Shown here in pieces: positions 39,301-50,918 of a DNA stretch of 63,783 nucleotides. The notes beneath the pieces were generated by a model. The model searched no databases. It was not told the DNA's origin and saw nothing but the letters and a program-made list of their open reading frames with translations. Numbering within the stretch: the first letter of the stretch is position 1; each line of letters begins with the position of its first letter. This DNA is from Gnetum montanum (Eukaryota; Streptophyta; Gnetopsida; Gnetales; Gnetaceae): assembly GCA_015680685.1 (NCBI GenBank), contig MNCI01011487.1:75669-139451 (forward strand), in the 5' to 3' direction. The position numbers and the translations under genes were made by a program.

Positions 39301-39370
39301 AGGCATGCTTCCATGCTAGGCATGGTATTCCCAGCATGGATGCATGGGGTTAAGGTTGCCATAATATTTT
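36340..39370. repeat. Degenerate tandem array, about 190-bp units with a stem-loop-like core
   Basis: About 16 units each carry CCCCnTTTTTCCATGCTnGG, a short spacer, then AGCATGGAAAA.nGGGG, which are inverted arms. A second landmark, ATGCATG, lies at 37321, 37696, 37915, 38098, 38278, 38450 and 38643, giving spacings of 172-219 bp (375 bp where one is missing). Short frames here are artefacts. The same CCATGCTAGG/CTAGTGTGGAA motifs occur in the U3 of the Tat-like LTRs. Confidence 0.85.
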
Positions 39371-42300
39371 AAGAGTCAAAATTGCCAAAATTCTAAGCAT
39401 TGATGCAAGTTTTGGTCAAAAGTGAAGGCACAAGGTGGGCCCCACAAACCAAAAATTTAAAATTTTGAAAAGTGAAGTTGTTTCCCACCCAAACCCTACG
39501 TAAACTATACTTTCCCCCCTTTTACTTCAGTGCACTTGTAGTTATGGTGCACCAAATTAGTAGCTGGGATTTTGTTTAGGTTTTAAATGGGGTTTATATG
39601 TCAAAATTTGAAATTTTTGATCATAACTATCATTCTATAGAAATAGAACATTGGAAGAGAGCTTTGGAAAAGATTCTTATGGCAACTACAACCAATCTTT
39701 AGTGTCGAAGCCTCCCATCCCCCCTACAGCCAGCCTAGAACTTCTTTCTCATAATTTTCATCATCCTCAACGTTGAGCCTACCATGGCACCTAAGTAGTG
39801 AGGGGGAAAAAGCAAGAATCCTAAGATCCAGAGGATGGATAAGCATTTCAGGGATTTTCCATAGGTTCCCAGGCCTATCTCTATCTAGGCCCAATCTATC
39901 ATTGCTCCTAGGTAGGTAATTCTACCTATTTTTCTATTTTTTTACTTTCTAGATGTGGAGGTCATTTTTTCATATCTACTTTAGTAGAGGGATTAAAATG
40001 GGATTTTGACAAAACACCATCTCCCATTATGGTTTCTCCCATGTAAATCTATAGTTTTTTCATCGCTTTAGCTTTTGTAGATTTGATTTTGAAAATAGGG
40101 CTTGTTGTTTCATGCTTTTTTTTTCCAAAATTTTTGAGTGTGGCCATTTTTTTAGATCTAGGCCTTAGGATTTGTTAAAATGAAATTTTAACAAAATCAT
40201 ACCCATCATTTTGATGTGAATTTAAATGGATTACAATGGTTTTGGCTATTTCAACTATTTTTATGGCTATATGAAATTTAGGCCTTGAGATTTTTGAGGT
40301 TTTAATATAAAAAAGTAAAAGACATTGTATATTTTTTTCTTGGTAAAATAGCAGCATACTTGCAAAATTAAAGGCTCTTGGTTTGTAGCCCTATGTTTAA
40401 GCTTTCTAATGGTTTTTTTCTCGTTTAATTTAACTTTGAAATGTGGAAGTTATGGCTATTTTCCTAACATTATGTAGTTAGGTTATTTGTGCCACTTTTG
40501 TAATTTCATGTAGATTTGTGAATTTTTTTTTAATAAAATGACAAATTTTTTTGCTATTTTCTAGTCATGGATACATAGGCTTTCCCTTCAGCTTTCCACT
40601 GGAGATGGAATCACTCATATTGAACTTAAAATGAATTTTTTATTAGGCATGTGTAATAAGGACATTTGTGCCATTTTTAGAGTCCAAATTGATGAATTTT
40701 TTCTGCATAAATGACAAAGGTTTTGAAGTTTTTCTAAGCATGGTTGCATAGGACTTGACTTAGGTTTTCAAATGGTGGTGGAATCACTCTGTTTGAAGCT
40801 CAAATGAGGTTTTTATGATTTTTTTTGCTATGGCTATGTGGATTAAGGCAAAACTCACAGTTGCAATACATTACCCAAAATATAAGTGGTTGGTATGTAT
40901 AACTTATGTTTTTCTTTTGCGAACATGTAAAATCAATGCTTAATTTTTATTTTTTCTAGAAGAGTAAAAGCTTTTTCTATTTCAAATAAGCTTTTATTAT
41001 GGCTACATGACTTGTTTCTAAGTTTATCGTTCTTTTTCTAGATTTGTGCATAGTTTAGATGTTTTTTTCAAATTTATGCATGTTTTGCATAATTTAGATG
41101 TTTTTTTCCTAAACTTATGCATTCTTTTTTCCAAATTTATGCATAATTTATACTAAGACATAGTTTTGGGCTATGAAATTTTGGCTAAGGCTATAAAATA
41201 TGGTAATAATGCTTTTATGGAATTTCTCAAGCTAATTTAGATAAACATCTAAGAGATTTTTACAAAGGCTAATTTCACCTCTAACTTGGAAAGTTTTTCT
41301 AATTTGTTAAGAAATTTCAATTGGTCATGATATAAGGTTATGCAAGGTTTTAATAATGTTTTCTTATGAAATTACTTAGGCTAATTTAGATAAATACCTT
41401 AGAGCTTTTTACAAAGGCTAATTTCACCTCCAACTAGATGTTTTGTCTAAATTTGCTAAGTAAATCTAATAGGTCATAATAAAGGTTGTGGTAGTGCCTT
41501 TTTGTGGAATTCCTTATGCCAATTTAGATAAACACCTTAGATCTTTTTACAAAGGTTGATTTCACCTCTGACTAGGATGTTTTCCTAACCTATTAAGAAA
41601 TACTAATTGGTTGCAATTATTTTGTTTTATTTCATGTAGGGTCTTCTTGAGGCCTATCTTCATCATAATGAAGTTGGTTGGTATTTTGTGCTACATTGGT
41701 CATCCCAAGATCAATACTCCACCACTTGACATGCCTCTTGGAAAGCTTTCATTGTGGTTCTAGCTTGGGGCAAGGGACTTCCTTACCTACCTCCTTAGGA
41801 ACTTTAGTGTGATGTTGTGGTCACACGCGTCCACAAATGTAGTTGGGATCATTGAGGAGACCCTATTGCCTTGGGCATCTGGCTTGATTACTAGGTATAT
41901 TGTTGACAAGCTACTTCCTAAGACTACAAGGAGACCAACAAATGTCATAAGCTTACATTACCTTTCAAAGATCTAGATGATGCCAGAGTATAGTCAGTAT
42001 AATACCAACAATACTCTAAAGGTGGTGCATAGATCCCATACATTGTTCCAAAACCCACTTAACACTATGTACTATCTATAGGGATAAACATGGTTATTGT
42101 AATTCTTTTATGCTTTTGGTTTGATTACCTACCTAACTTCATTAATTTAACTTCTTACAAGTACAAGGTCAATGATTAGGGCTTGATTGTCAATGATTAA
42201 ATCCTAGCGATGGCTCAAACTACTTTGGAAAAATTCACTAAGAGCCCTAAAATTAGAGTTATTGTGTATCAATAGTTAAGAAGGGACCTTAATGAATACG

Positions 42301-42428
42301 CCACCAGGTTTAACTTTGTATACAAGAACTGTAAGGATGATGGAATGATGCACAGTTGATGGGTAGATGCTGATAGCATGGATTAGACCTTAGTAGTTGG
42401 AACGTCCACACCACAAAAAAAAGTAAAG

Positions 42429-42533
42429 GTGAACATCTATCTTCTAGTCTTTTATGGATTTAAGTATTTTATTAATTTTCTTGGATGTTGAAATTGCTCA
42501 TATGGATGCTAACTTTTGGTTATTGCTTCTTAG
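42429..42533 (+). other. Intron of the antisense gene
   Basis: The donor is AAG|GTGAAC and the acceptor GCTTCTTAG|GAC. It is 105 bp, T-rich, with GATGCTAACTTTT near 42505 as a good branch point. Both flanking exons are in phase 0. Confidence 0.7.
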
Positions 42534-43508
42534 GACCTTCCACCTCAGCTAATATTACTATACCACTTTCATGTTCATGTCAAAGGATGGACATAGGACA
42601 TACATGTTGGCCTTTTTCGTGACTTTTTTGGTATTCCTAATAATGGGGCAAACATTTCCACTAGGATAGTGTGGAAATCAGGGCATCATGAGGAAGTTCT
42701 AAAGTGGCTTGGTGGCAGCATGGGCCACTCTAGAGTTTTGATGGATAGCTTCATGGATCCTAATGCAAAGAAATCATATCCTTTGTTTAGGTCTCATGCG
42801 TTTCCCAAATTACTATCATAAAAGAAGGTAATTGGACTAGCATAGGGGTGGACCTTTAAGAAGTTCTTAATGGAGGGCATCAAATTTGATTGGGCTATTT
42901 CTTTGGCTACTAGGCTTCAAGAGGATATTCTTGGACTCCATGCTAACACCTCTACAATAATCCATTTTTCATTTTTATATATTATCTAAAGAGGTTTGTG
43001 GAGTTTCTAATGGTGTATAGGAATGGACGATGGGTTTCCCAAGACCTAAGCCAACTTTATAGGCCTTAGATAAAGCACATTTATTCAATAGTGTAAGTCT
43101 GAAACCCACTAGAGGGGATGGATAAAACATTATCTATCACCACTAAGAATCTTGATGTTAGGCACCATGAGTCTCTTGACAAGACTGATGATGATGAGCC
43201 CCTCTCATTTCCCGTTAGTGTCCAGGATACTAGATAATGTTGCATGGAGGCTGAAGGGGTAGCTAGAGAGAAACTCAAGAGGCCTATGAAGGAGGCACCC
43301 CCAGAATCAAATTAACCTTCCCCAAAGAAGCTTAAGTTTAAGCTTAAGCCATCACAACACACTATTGCAAGTATGCTTTATTTAAAATTGCAATCCATCA
43401 CATGACTTGTCGATGCAAGTATAGATGATCTAGATGCCTTGTTTGGTGAGGCAATACCAAATACCTCTCCCATCATAATCCCAAAGGAGGAAGAGGAGGA
43501 GGAGCCAG

Positions 43509-43598
43509 GTATGCCTATGCCTTAATATTTTTGTTATATCTCATTATTTATCTTTGGTTGTCATCTTAACCTTTCGATGATTTTTATGCTTACTGTAG
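43509..43598 (+). other. Intron of the antisense gene
   Basis: The donor is CCAG|GTATGC and the acceptor TTACTGTAG|TTC. It is 90 bp. The preceding exon leaves one base of a codon and the next supplies two, restoring the frame. Confidence 0.7.
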
Positions 43599-43736
43599 TT
43601 CTTGAGCCACCAATGCAAGCTCCCACCCCTAAGTTTCATGTGAAACCATGGGTAGATACTCCAAATAAAGTGGAGTTCCTATGTGGAATGGCTAAGGACA
43701 TCATCAATCAATTGCATCAGGTTACACTTGAGATAG

Positions 43737-43830
43737 GTAAGGGTTTTTTTATGTATCTCAGTTATGGTCTTTGCTTGCATTATGGCTATCTTAGGTTTTG
43801 TATTATGCTTGTATTTTATGCTTTCTGTAG
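43737..43830 (+). other. Intron of the antisense gene
   Basis: The donor is ATAG|GTAAGG, close to consensus, and the acceptor TTTCTGTAG|TAT. It is 94 bp. It has the same phase-1 pattern as the previous intron. Confidence 0.72.
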
Positions 43831-44654
43831 TATTATCCATGGAGTGTAACCCCAATAGAGACATGGAGGTAGACTCTTTACCTAAGTGTTCCTCTAATGT
43901 GTCTATTATATCCATGAAGTTGTATGAGACTACCACTAATTTAGCAATGTCATGCGCAAAAGCTTCATGAGAGCTTAAGAGGTCCAACGAACCCCTATGG
44001 GAGGAAGTTGTGGCCTTGAGGGAAAAGACTCAAAGGTAGGAGGATACAATTAGAGGTCTTCGAGACTGTAAAGACTTTGCAGAAGCCCAATTGGCTAACT
44101 CCGGGAAGTTATAGACTAAGAAGATGACATGGGCCCATTATTAGCATGTTGTTTAGGAAAAAGTAGCAGTCCAATGGGAGATGGCAAAATAACATATGTA
44201 GATGGACCTCATCTCCCAAAAGGTTGAGGACTGGAAGGATCACTATGTGTGGGTCTTGGAGTGGAGCAAGATGCAAAAGTCCCACAAGGATTAGTATAAG
44301 GTTGATAGTGGAGCCTACTTAAAGGGGTTTAAGGAGAAATTGGTTGAATGACACAAGAAAGAGTTGTTCATTCAAGGAATCAAGCTAGAGAGTGCTTATC
44401 AACTCTTTGAAAGTACCCTCAAGGTGGAGCAATCCCCTACTCTTCAAATCACCATGGTTACAGGTGAGACCTCTACAGTTATTGCTACTCATGAGCCTCC
44501 TACTTGGACTCCTATAGATAGGTCCAACATTCTTTCTAGTGTTGATCTTTGGGATGTTGAGTGGGTCGACATGATAGAGGACAAAATCCTCCATCATTTG
44601 GAGGAAGGCCTTGCCCATTTATCCATGGAAGTAATGGAGCCAAAATCTTCACAG

Positions 44655-44742
44655 GTTTGATATATTTTATGTTTTAGTCTTTATTTTAAATCATGATTTT
44701 GGCTATGGGTTACTAACTAGCTATATGTTGTTACATTTCAAG
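44655..44742 (+). other. Intron of the antisense gene
   Basis: The donor is ACAG|GTTTGA and the acceptor ATTTCAAG|CC. It is 88 bp, with TACTAACTAG near 44711 as branch point. The frame after it is uncertain: the phase-0 reading meets a TAG at once. Confidence 0.55.
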
Positions 44743-45106
44743 CCTTAGGAGACATTGGTAGCCCTAGTGGTGAGGGTGGAAATGACCCACTACTTCCTCC
44801 TCTAAATGCCACTTAGTAGCTTCCTTTAGTTTAGCTTGTTGGATATTTGTTTTTATGTTGATGGCTATGATTAGCTAAGACTATGTTATGTATGGTTGTT
44901 ATTCTTTGATATTTTTGCCACATAGTGTGGCTATGTATGTTATAGACATTTTAATTTAAAATTTAAATTATTGGCTTTATTTTTGGCTATATGCATCTAT
45001 AGTAGTAAATGTTGTAAACATGACTATATTGACATTTTGGTTGTAACATTAAATCGATGTAATAATAGCCTAAAAAATGAAATATAATAATAAAAGGAAT
45101 TTTTGC

Positions 45107-45290
45107 TAGTTTTAGGCCATCATGGGCACAAGTTATATAGTTTTGCCAATTTAAGGCCATGGTGGGCTATAATGCTAGTTCAAGGTCTTATCAGATCATA
45201 ATGCTAGTTTAATGTCTTAGCGAACACATGGCCAGTTTAATGTCTTAGTGGATGATGGTGCCAGTTTAATGTCTTAGCAAATAGTGTTTG
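45107..45290. repeat. 30-bp repeats, right set
   Basis: Six degenerate units start near 45107, 45145, 45174, 45203, 45232 and 45262, with the pattern GCTAGTTTAA.G.CTTAG..G..CATAAT. They match the set at 35737-36115 in direct orientation. Confidence 0.75.
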
Positions 45291-45799
45291 AAAGAGATTC
45301 TTTTTTAATGTTTAAAACATAAGTAAAAATAAAGAAAGGTTATAGAAAATAGGTAGCAATGCAAATAAACTTAGGCTACATGCATAAAATAACAAAGATA
45401 TAATAAATTATAGAAGAAAACTAAGGCTATTTGCCTATCGTTGCATCTTGGTCATATAGGCATGCAAAGGTTAAAGTAAGCTTCAGTTGTGCAAACTCTT
45501 CCTAATCTTAGCAAGATTAAGGAGTAGGGCCTACTCTACTTAAGCTTGTACTTGCCATCCCTTTTTCTTACGATGTAAAAGGGAGTTCATCCCATAATGT
45601 ATCCCATTGCCTTTCATTGTCATTGTTGGTTATCTTGGGTTTTTACTCTTCATGGCTAGGAGCTTCTTCTTGAAGCTCTACTTTAGACCCCTATTCTATG
45701 TCTATGTTGTTGACAACTATGGGAGCCACATTGTCACCATGTATGATGATTTATCCTCCTTCATAAGGAAGGTAAATTTCTTAATGGATGGGAAAGGAC

Positions 45800-46290
45800 A
45801 CAACTCGTAATTGAGCCAACCAAGGTCTTCCCAAGATCAGGTTGAATCTTGGTGTCTCTTCCACCACCAAGAAGTTTACACTTGTAGGGAATTATTCTCT
45901 AGCTACAAAATCCAAGGAGATAGACCCCTTGACGATAACTCTTGATCCATTAAAGGTCTTAAGAGCTGCAATGGTTGTAGGTTGTACTTGCTCAGTTAAG
46001 CCCAAATGTTCAATGATGGTGCATGGGATGACATTGGTTGTAGGTCCATAATCAAAATTCACTCGATGTATTTTAAATTGTCCTATGTGTATGGTTATGA
46101 ATAAAGGGGTTGTCATTACCTCACCATTTTGGGAATTAACCTTAATTTCACTATCGCAAAATATTAAGGGTGTTGAGTTCTCCTCCCTTGGAGAAGGAGA
46201 AATCATCACTACATGGATGGCTTTCTCGTTAGTAGGAATACTTTGCCTAATAAGTATGGAGGTCAACATTTGACTAGCATCTCACGATGT
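45800..46290 (-). pseudogene. Aspartic protease of the Tat-like element
   Basis: The frame at 46269-45892 (125 codons) contains VNFDYGPTTNVIPCTIIEHLG. The D-x-G core is kept as D-Y-G but the following residue is Pro, where Ser or Ala is usual. Flanking blocks (TTPLFITIHIGQFKIHRV and ALKTFNGSRVIVKGSISL) fit gypsy retropepsins. 45431-45799 continues as a broken linker. Confidence 0.75.
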
Positions 46291-47089
46291 GTGGTAGAAG
46301 TCATGATTAGGTCATACAAGCTTAGGGTTATGTTTTTCTACTTGAGGAATTACCTGACTTGGTCCATTGCACTAAGGAAGTTTTTTTCATTGGCCATGGG
46401 CTTATCACCCTAGTTATGCTTTACTTCCTCCATGCATCCGAAAATGCAAACTTCAACTTAGGCTATGGCTATTGTGGCTCTTCCTTGTTGTCTTGGTCAT
46501 GGGCTTTGGTGTACTCCTATGGCTTGTTGATTAAAGGAGGTGGGGCAAAGGAGGTCATAGGCATAGTCGAAATAGGAGTGGGCTTTGGTAGGCCCACTTT
46601 CTTTCGTGCCTTTATCTACTTATCTTCCTTGTTGTCAATCCTTTACTTATGCTTCTTCCTTTGGTTGGTTGTAGTTTTTTGATTTTTAGTTGTTGGCTAT
46701 AAGGAAGAGGTAGTAGCATTGGCCATCATAGGAGGTTGTTGTGTATTTGGTCAGGCTATGGCTATTTGAGTTATATCAGGTTGGGAGACCTTGATAACAA
46801 AATGTTCCCTTAGAGGAATTCATGATGGTACTCTTACAATGAAGAGGGATCTTGAGCTATGGGAAGCTAAATAAGACTTTCATTGTAGAGGAGTACTTGA
46901 ATCATGAATGATTCTCTTATAGGTCTCTGATTTTCATCAATGTTGAATGTTGAAATAACATAAGGGCTATCATTAGCATTCAATGGGTATTTGTATACCT
47001 ACATTGACTAGTTTTTTGGATGAATTGGGTTAGAAGCATCTAAGACCAATTTCCCTCTTATCTATCATCCTTTGCAAGTCATCCTTCAA

Positions 47090-49113
47090 CGCAAGGTAGA
47101 AATCTATATCATGACCAAGCAGTTGATAATAATGGTAGAATTGGTCTAACTTGAAGTATTTAGGAAACTAGGCATCATCCTTCATTGACCAAGTGGGATC
47201 TTTGGCTATTTTGCATAGTCACTCATGTTTCTTTTGAGTGGCTCTAGTCATTTGTTTGTTTTGCATGCATTCACTTCTGAATAGTTAGTCTAGCAACTTG
47301 GATGATTTTAATGGCAATTTAGTGTATTTAGACCTATCCTTCCTTTCAAAGTTAGGTCTATTAGTTGTCAATGTAGTGATCCTATAAGTTGATGGTTGGT
47401 TATTATGGTCATTGGTGGGGGCCTTGGGTAGGTTGATCTTTGACCCTTGGTTCATGGTCTTGTTTTCCTTGGTTACAGTTGCTATGGTAGTGTTGTTTTG
47501 TTTACTCTTTTTCTTGTCTCTTCGAGCATGTTGGGTTTTATATGATATATAGGCTAGATCATGGCTAGCCTCTATGACATCCTCTGTATTTTTAGTTTGC
47601 AAGAATGCTTGGCTAAGAGACTATGGATCAAGGTAGTAGAGCTTGGACTTGATGAAGTTATTAACTACTCCCTTGAATATGGCTAACAAGTGGACTTTGG
47701 CTATGGTCTCTAGCATTTCATTTAGCAACCCATTCCACTGCTAAATAAATTTTTGTACAAGTTCTAAGGATCCCTGCTTAACCTTCATGAGTTGGTCAAG
47801 CATTGTGTCAAGCTTCAAGTTATACTTGAAGTAGTTGATAAACTAGGCTACTAAGTCTTCCAGAGAGGATATAGATCCTCTAGGCAATGTGAGATACCAA
47901 TCAAGTGCTTTCCCAGTCAAAGACATAAGGTAAATCCTCATGATGGTATGAGGTCATGGATATAAGAGCAAACATTTAGATTAAAAGGTAATAAGATGAG
48001 CATTAGGGTCACCTTCTTCATTATATTTGCTAAATTGGGGAATGGGGACATTAAAAGTGTCAAGGATGGGACTATAAGACTTATGGAATTATCTTAGTCA
48101 AAGTTCATAATCTTGACAGTTTGTGTGGTAGAGGCTTTAAGCCTTTTCATCTCCTATGTTAGGTCTTGGATCATTTGGAAGGCTTGATCCAAGCCTTGCA
48201 GTGGCCCCATAATTTGTGAGGTTTGTACATAAGGTTGTAGCATCTATTGTGAGGCTTGTGGCCTCATTATGGGTTTCATGAAAAAAGAAAAAGGTTGCAC
48301 TATGGTTGTGGCTTGTGGGCCAAATAGAGAAAAAGATGTTTGTGATGGTACTTGAGGCACAAACAAAACAAATGTAGTGTGTGACCCTTGTGTTGCTACA
48401 GGTCTCATGATGGACCTGATGTGAGTAGTTAACAGATTTTTAGTGGTAAAAGCCACCATTTATGGTTTTATATATCAAGATTGTGCTGTAAATGGCATTC
48501 CTATGTTATAGTTTGTTGTTTGTGACATTGACTGAGTGTGATGTGTGGCTACAACTAGTGTGGGATCTACCATAGTAGTGTACGGAGGACTACAAGATGA
48601 TGGCACCATGCCCATGAAGAAAATAAAAGCACTAGGAAAAGCTTTTGTGACATTGGGTGATGTTTGTTAGAACAGTCCTCTAAGGATGTTTTCAAGCTTA
48701 GATTTTACCTTAAATTCATTCTCCTCTTCCTATTGTTCCCTAAAGATAGGGTTGTCATCTTCCTCTTTTGTAGCAATCAATTAGGTTAGGAAGCTAGAAT
48801 AAACATCATTAAGAAAAATTTCTTTATATAGGAAAGGGATGTACTCTTTTTCACCCTTGTGTATGAGCTCAAACTCCCTTTTGACCTTGACTTCAATTCA
48901 TGAAATTAGCATACCTGCCTATATTTTGGCACAAGTGAAGTTATAACGATCTTCATTAATGGCTGCAAAATCAAGACTTTCTCCTCTAACTCTCAAAGAT
49001 TTTCTAAACTCAATGATAGTAGGGTCTTTGGGATCACACACCCTAATGACTTGTTGGTTAAGATCTTTTCCAATGAAGGTGAAGGGCAATTCGATGAATT
49101 TTCAGAAAGGCAT
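47090..49113 (-). pseudogene. gag of the Tat-like element
   Basis: The start ATG is at 49113 (minus). Blocks match the plus-strand gags in order: RVCDPKDPTIIEF, NEDRYNFTCAKI, then a Pro/Gln/Thr-rich segment (48459-48244). The frame 47602-47285 has NTEDVIEASHDLAYISYKTQHARRDKK and a Lys/Asn/Thr-rich tail. A HD..FYLALKDDLQ block near 47120-47080 parallels 10045-10085. It is interrupted by several stops. 46291-47089 is a broken Gag-protease linker. Confidence 0.8.
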
Positions 49114-49706
49114 GGCTATAGTGCTAAGAATTGCTTAAAACATAGGCTATAAATGTTAAAATAGGAGTAAATTTGAATGAATTGAATTCAAAAACTCTTA
49201 GAGGAAATAAAAATGGAAAAAATGATGTAATTACTATAATTATTAAGTGGGGGGTGATGGACATTTACCCCATTACTAGAAATGAAATATTGTAAACGTT
49301 GGCTTCAAATCTCACCCAAGTTGGCCTCCCAACTACCTCTATGTTGAGTATGTTAGGGAGGGGAAAGAAGGGGGTGAGATAATGAAAATCTCTCACTTTC
49401 TCATTCCAACGTTGGAGAGAGTGCAAAAATTTTGAAGACCAAAATGGAAACTTGGTAGTTTTCAAAGATAGGTTTGGCAAGCTGCCAACTTTTATCAAAA
49501 AGGAGGAAAAAGTAGGCTTGGTTGCTATGGAAACCAACGTTAGTTTAGTGGCAAAGAATATAGCAACAAAAATTAATTAGTTATTAAGGCTTCCATGTTA
49601 GCATTCCTATAGGAATTCATAGCAAATGTTGTGAAATTCTAGCATCCAAAATGCTTGCAACTTCCACACTGAGGTTTCTGCTATAGTGGGGTAAAGGTAG
49701 TGTTGG
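49114..49706 (-). other. Leader of the Tat-like element with U5 and primer-binding site missing
   Basis: 49130-49560 matches the leader of the plus-strand copy (about 12260-11820). The counterpart of about 11200-11820, which is the U5, the LTR end, the primer-binding site and the proximal leader, is absent. About 140 bp of unmatched sequence (49570-49706) stands in its place. Confidence 0.6.
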
Positions 49707-50913
49707 ATTCTAGGTGTTAAGCCACTTTTGATGCTATTAAACCTTCCTTCTCTGTTGCAACCTTGGACATGTAAGTCGATTTTCTGCTAGGGGGTGAGAA
49801 ATGTGGAAATTTTAGATACCAAGTTGCCCCACATAAATATTTGTAAATCCAAAAAATGTAGGCTTAACACAAAAAATCCATCAAATCTTAAGGCCACAAT
49901 GCTTCCATGATAGGGTTGAAGAGAATGCAAGTATGGGAACTTGCAAGAGTTCTTGAGTGCTTGTAAATGCCTCAAGTGTGGAATTGTGTGTATGAAAATT
50001 GCTTGATAGTCCTTAAAAATAGTTGAACTTTGTCAAAAATTTGCTCTAAACCTATAAAAGGTGTTAGAGGCTAGCTTTTATAAGATCTTTGGGCCATCAA
50101 TGGGGCTACAAATTGGCTATGATTTGGCTGCAAAAATGGCTATAAATTTGCTGCAAATTTAGGTGAGATGGATGCCCAGATTTGGGGGGTTACTATACAT
50201 AGTAAGTATTTCCCCACATGGACATTCCATTTACTATAAATAGTAACTAGGGCACACCATCCACACTAGAAATGAATCTTCCATGCTAAGCTCTCCATCA
50301 TGCTTGTTGAAGTGGCTGGTCAATGTTGAAGTGCATGAATTAATGAATTTTTTTGCTTTTGTGGCTTCCATGCTAGGGGATTAAATTTTTCATGCTAGGA
50401 ATGAAGCCTCCATGCTACGGGAAAAATTCCATGCTAAGAAAACGTTTTTAGGCTGGAGGGGAGGAGAGTTTCTAGGTTGGGGGGAAGGGGAAGTTCCACA
50501 TTGAGGGGAGAAAGTTTCCAAGCTATGCATGTGGTCTCCACATTCAAGGAGTGAAAGTTTCCAAAACCCCCTCCCTTCCACATTGGGGTAGGTGAGATCT
50601 ACCCCTTGCATGTGTGTCTAGCATAGAAAAATGTATACCCCCCATAAAACCCACCAAACTACCTTTTTGGCCATTCCAAAGGCATTTTTGACTCCCCAAG
50701 CCTAAATATAGACACTAGGTGACTTTTTTCACTTGGGGAATGAGGCTTTGATAAATTATGAGGCATTTTTTATACCCAAAAGTATAAAGTATGTGAAATT
50801 GCCCATTGTGGGTTATAGTTTTCACATTTCAATGAATTTTTGCCTCAGGTTTCATAGGGTGAAAGCTACATGATGAAGGTTGGTTATAATATGCAAATTT
50901 TTGTGGTGTTTCA
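49707..50913 (-). mobile_element. 5' LTR of the Tat-like element (3'-truncated)
   Basis: It starts TGAAACACCACAAAAATTTGC at 50913 and follows the 3' LTR base for base, with substitutions, to about 49707. It then loses homology, so about 360 bp of the 3' LTR has no counterpart. It has the same repeated CCATGCTAGG-type motifs in U3 (50280-50590). Confidence 0.8.
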
Positions 50914-50918
50914 CTCTT
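50914..50918. other. Target-site duplication (CTCTT), right copy
   Basis: CTCTT immediately follows the LTR terminus at 50913 and matches 30482-30486. Confidence 0.85.

Larger units (their letters stand above)
39784..44817 (+). pseudogene. Decayed multi-exon gene antisense to the Tat-like element
   Basis: No protein family is recognised. Putative exons: about 39784-39911 (ATG, basic, GGKSKNPKIQRMDKHF); 41640-42079; 42162-42428; 42534-43508; 43599-43736; 43831-44654; 44743-44817. The introns between the third and sixth exons are GT-AG, 90-105 bp, with phases that match across each junction. TGCTAAC and TACTAAC branch-point-like motifs precede two acceptors. Most premature stops are TAG/TGA/TAA from CAG/CGA/CAA. 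There is one net frameshift near 43090. The fourth exon includes FFGIPNNGANISTRIVW. The end of that exon is acidic (EEEEEEPG). The sixth is charged and heptad-like, probably coiled coil. It would encode roughly 850-900 residues. Confidence 0.7.
35519..45430. other. About 10-kb spacer between protease and reverse transcriptase of the Tat-like element
   Basis: The minus-strand pol reading resumes at about 35516, after TTGATATGTAG|GATC, which looks like a splice acceptor. gag-pro ends around 45430. The spacer holds 30-bp direct repeats near both ends, an array of about 190-bp units, and a plus-strand multi-exon gene. Outside these, 35530-36340 and 44820-45430 show only AT-rich non-coding sequence. 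It could be a later insertion or an intron-like intrinsic part of this family. Confidence 0.6.
30487..50913 (-). mobile_element. Tat-like gypsy element, 20.4 kb
   Basis: The two outer ends are LTR termini of one family (TGAAACACC at 50913 and GTCGTAGCA at 30487), flanked by a perfect 5-bp duplication. Minus-strand order: 5' LTR, gag, protease, a roughly 10-kb spacer, reverse transcriptase, RNase H, a second (archaeal-type) RNase H, integrase, 3' LTR. The second RNase H is diagnostic of the Tat lineage. It inserted into the gag region of the Athila-like element in the same orientation. Confidence 0.85.

Noticed and set aside
36340-39370. Possible CRISPR-like array
   Set aside because: The units are about 190 bp, highly degenerate and lack short identical repeats with unique spacers. 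This is a eukaryotic tandem repeat.
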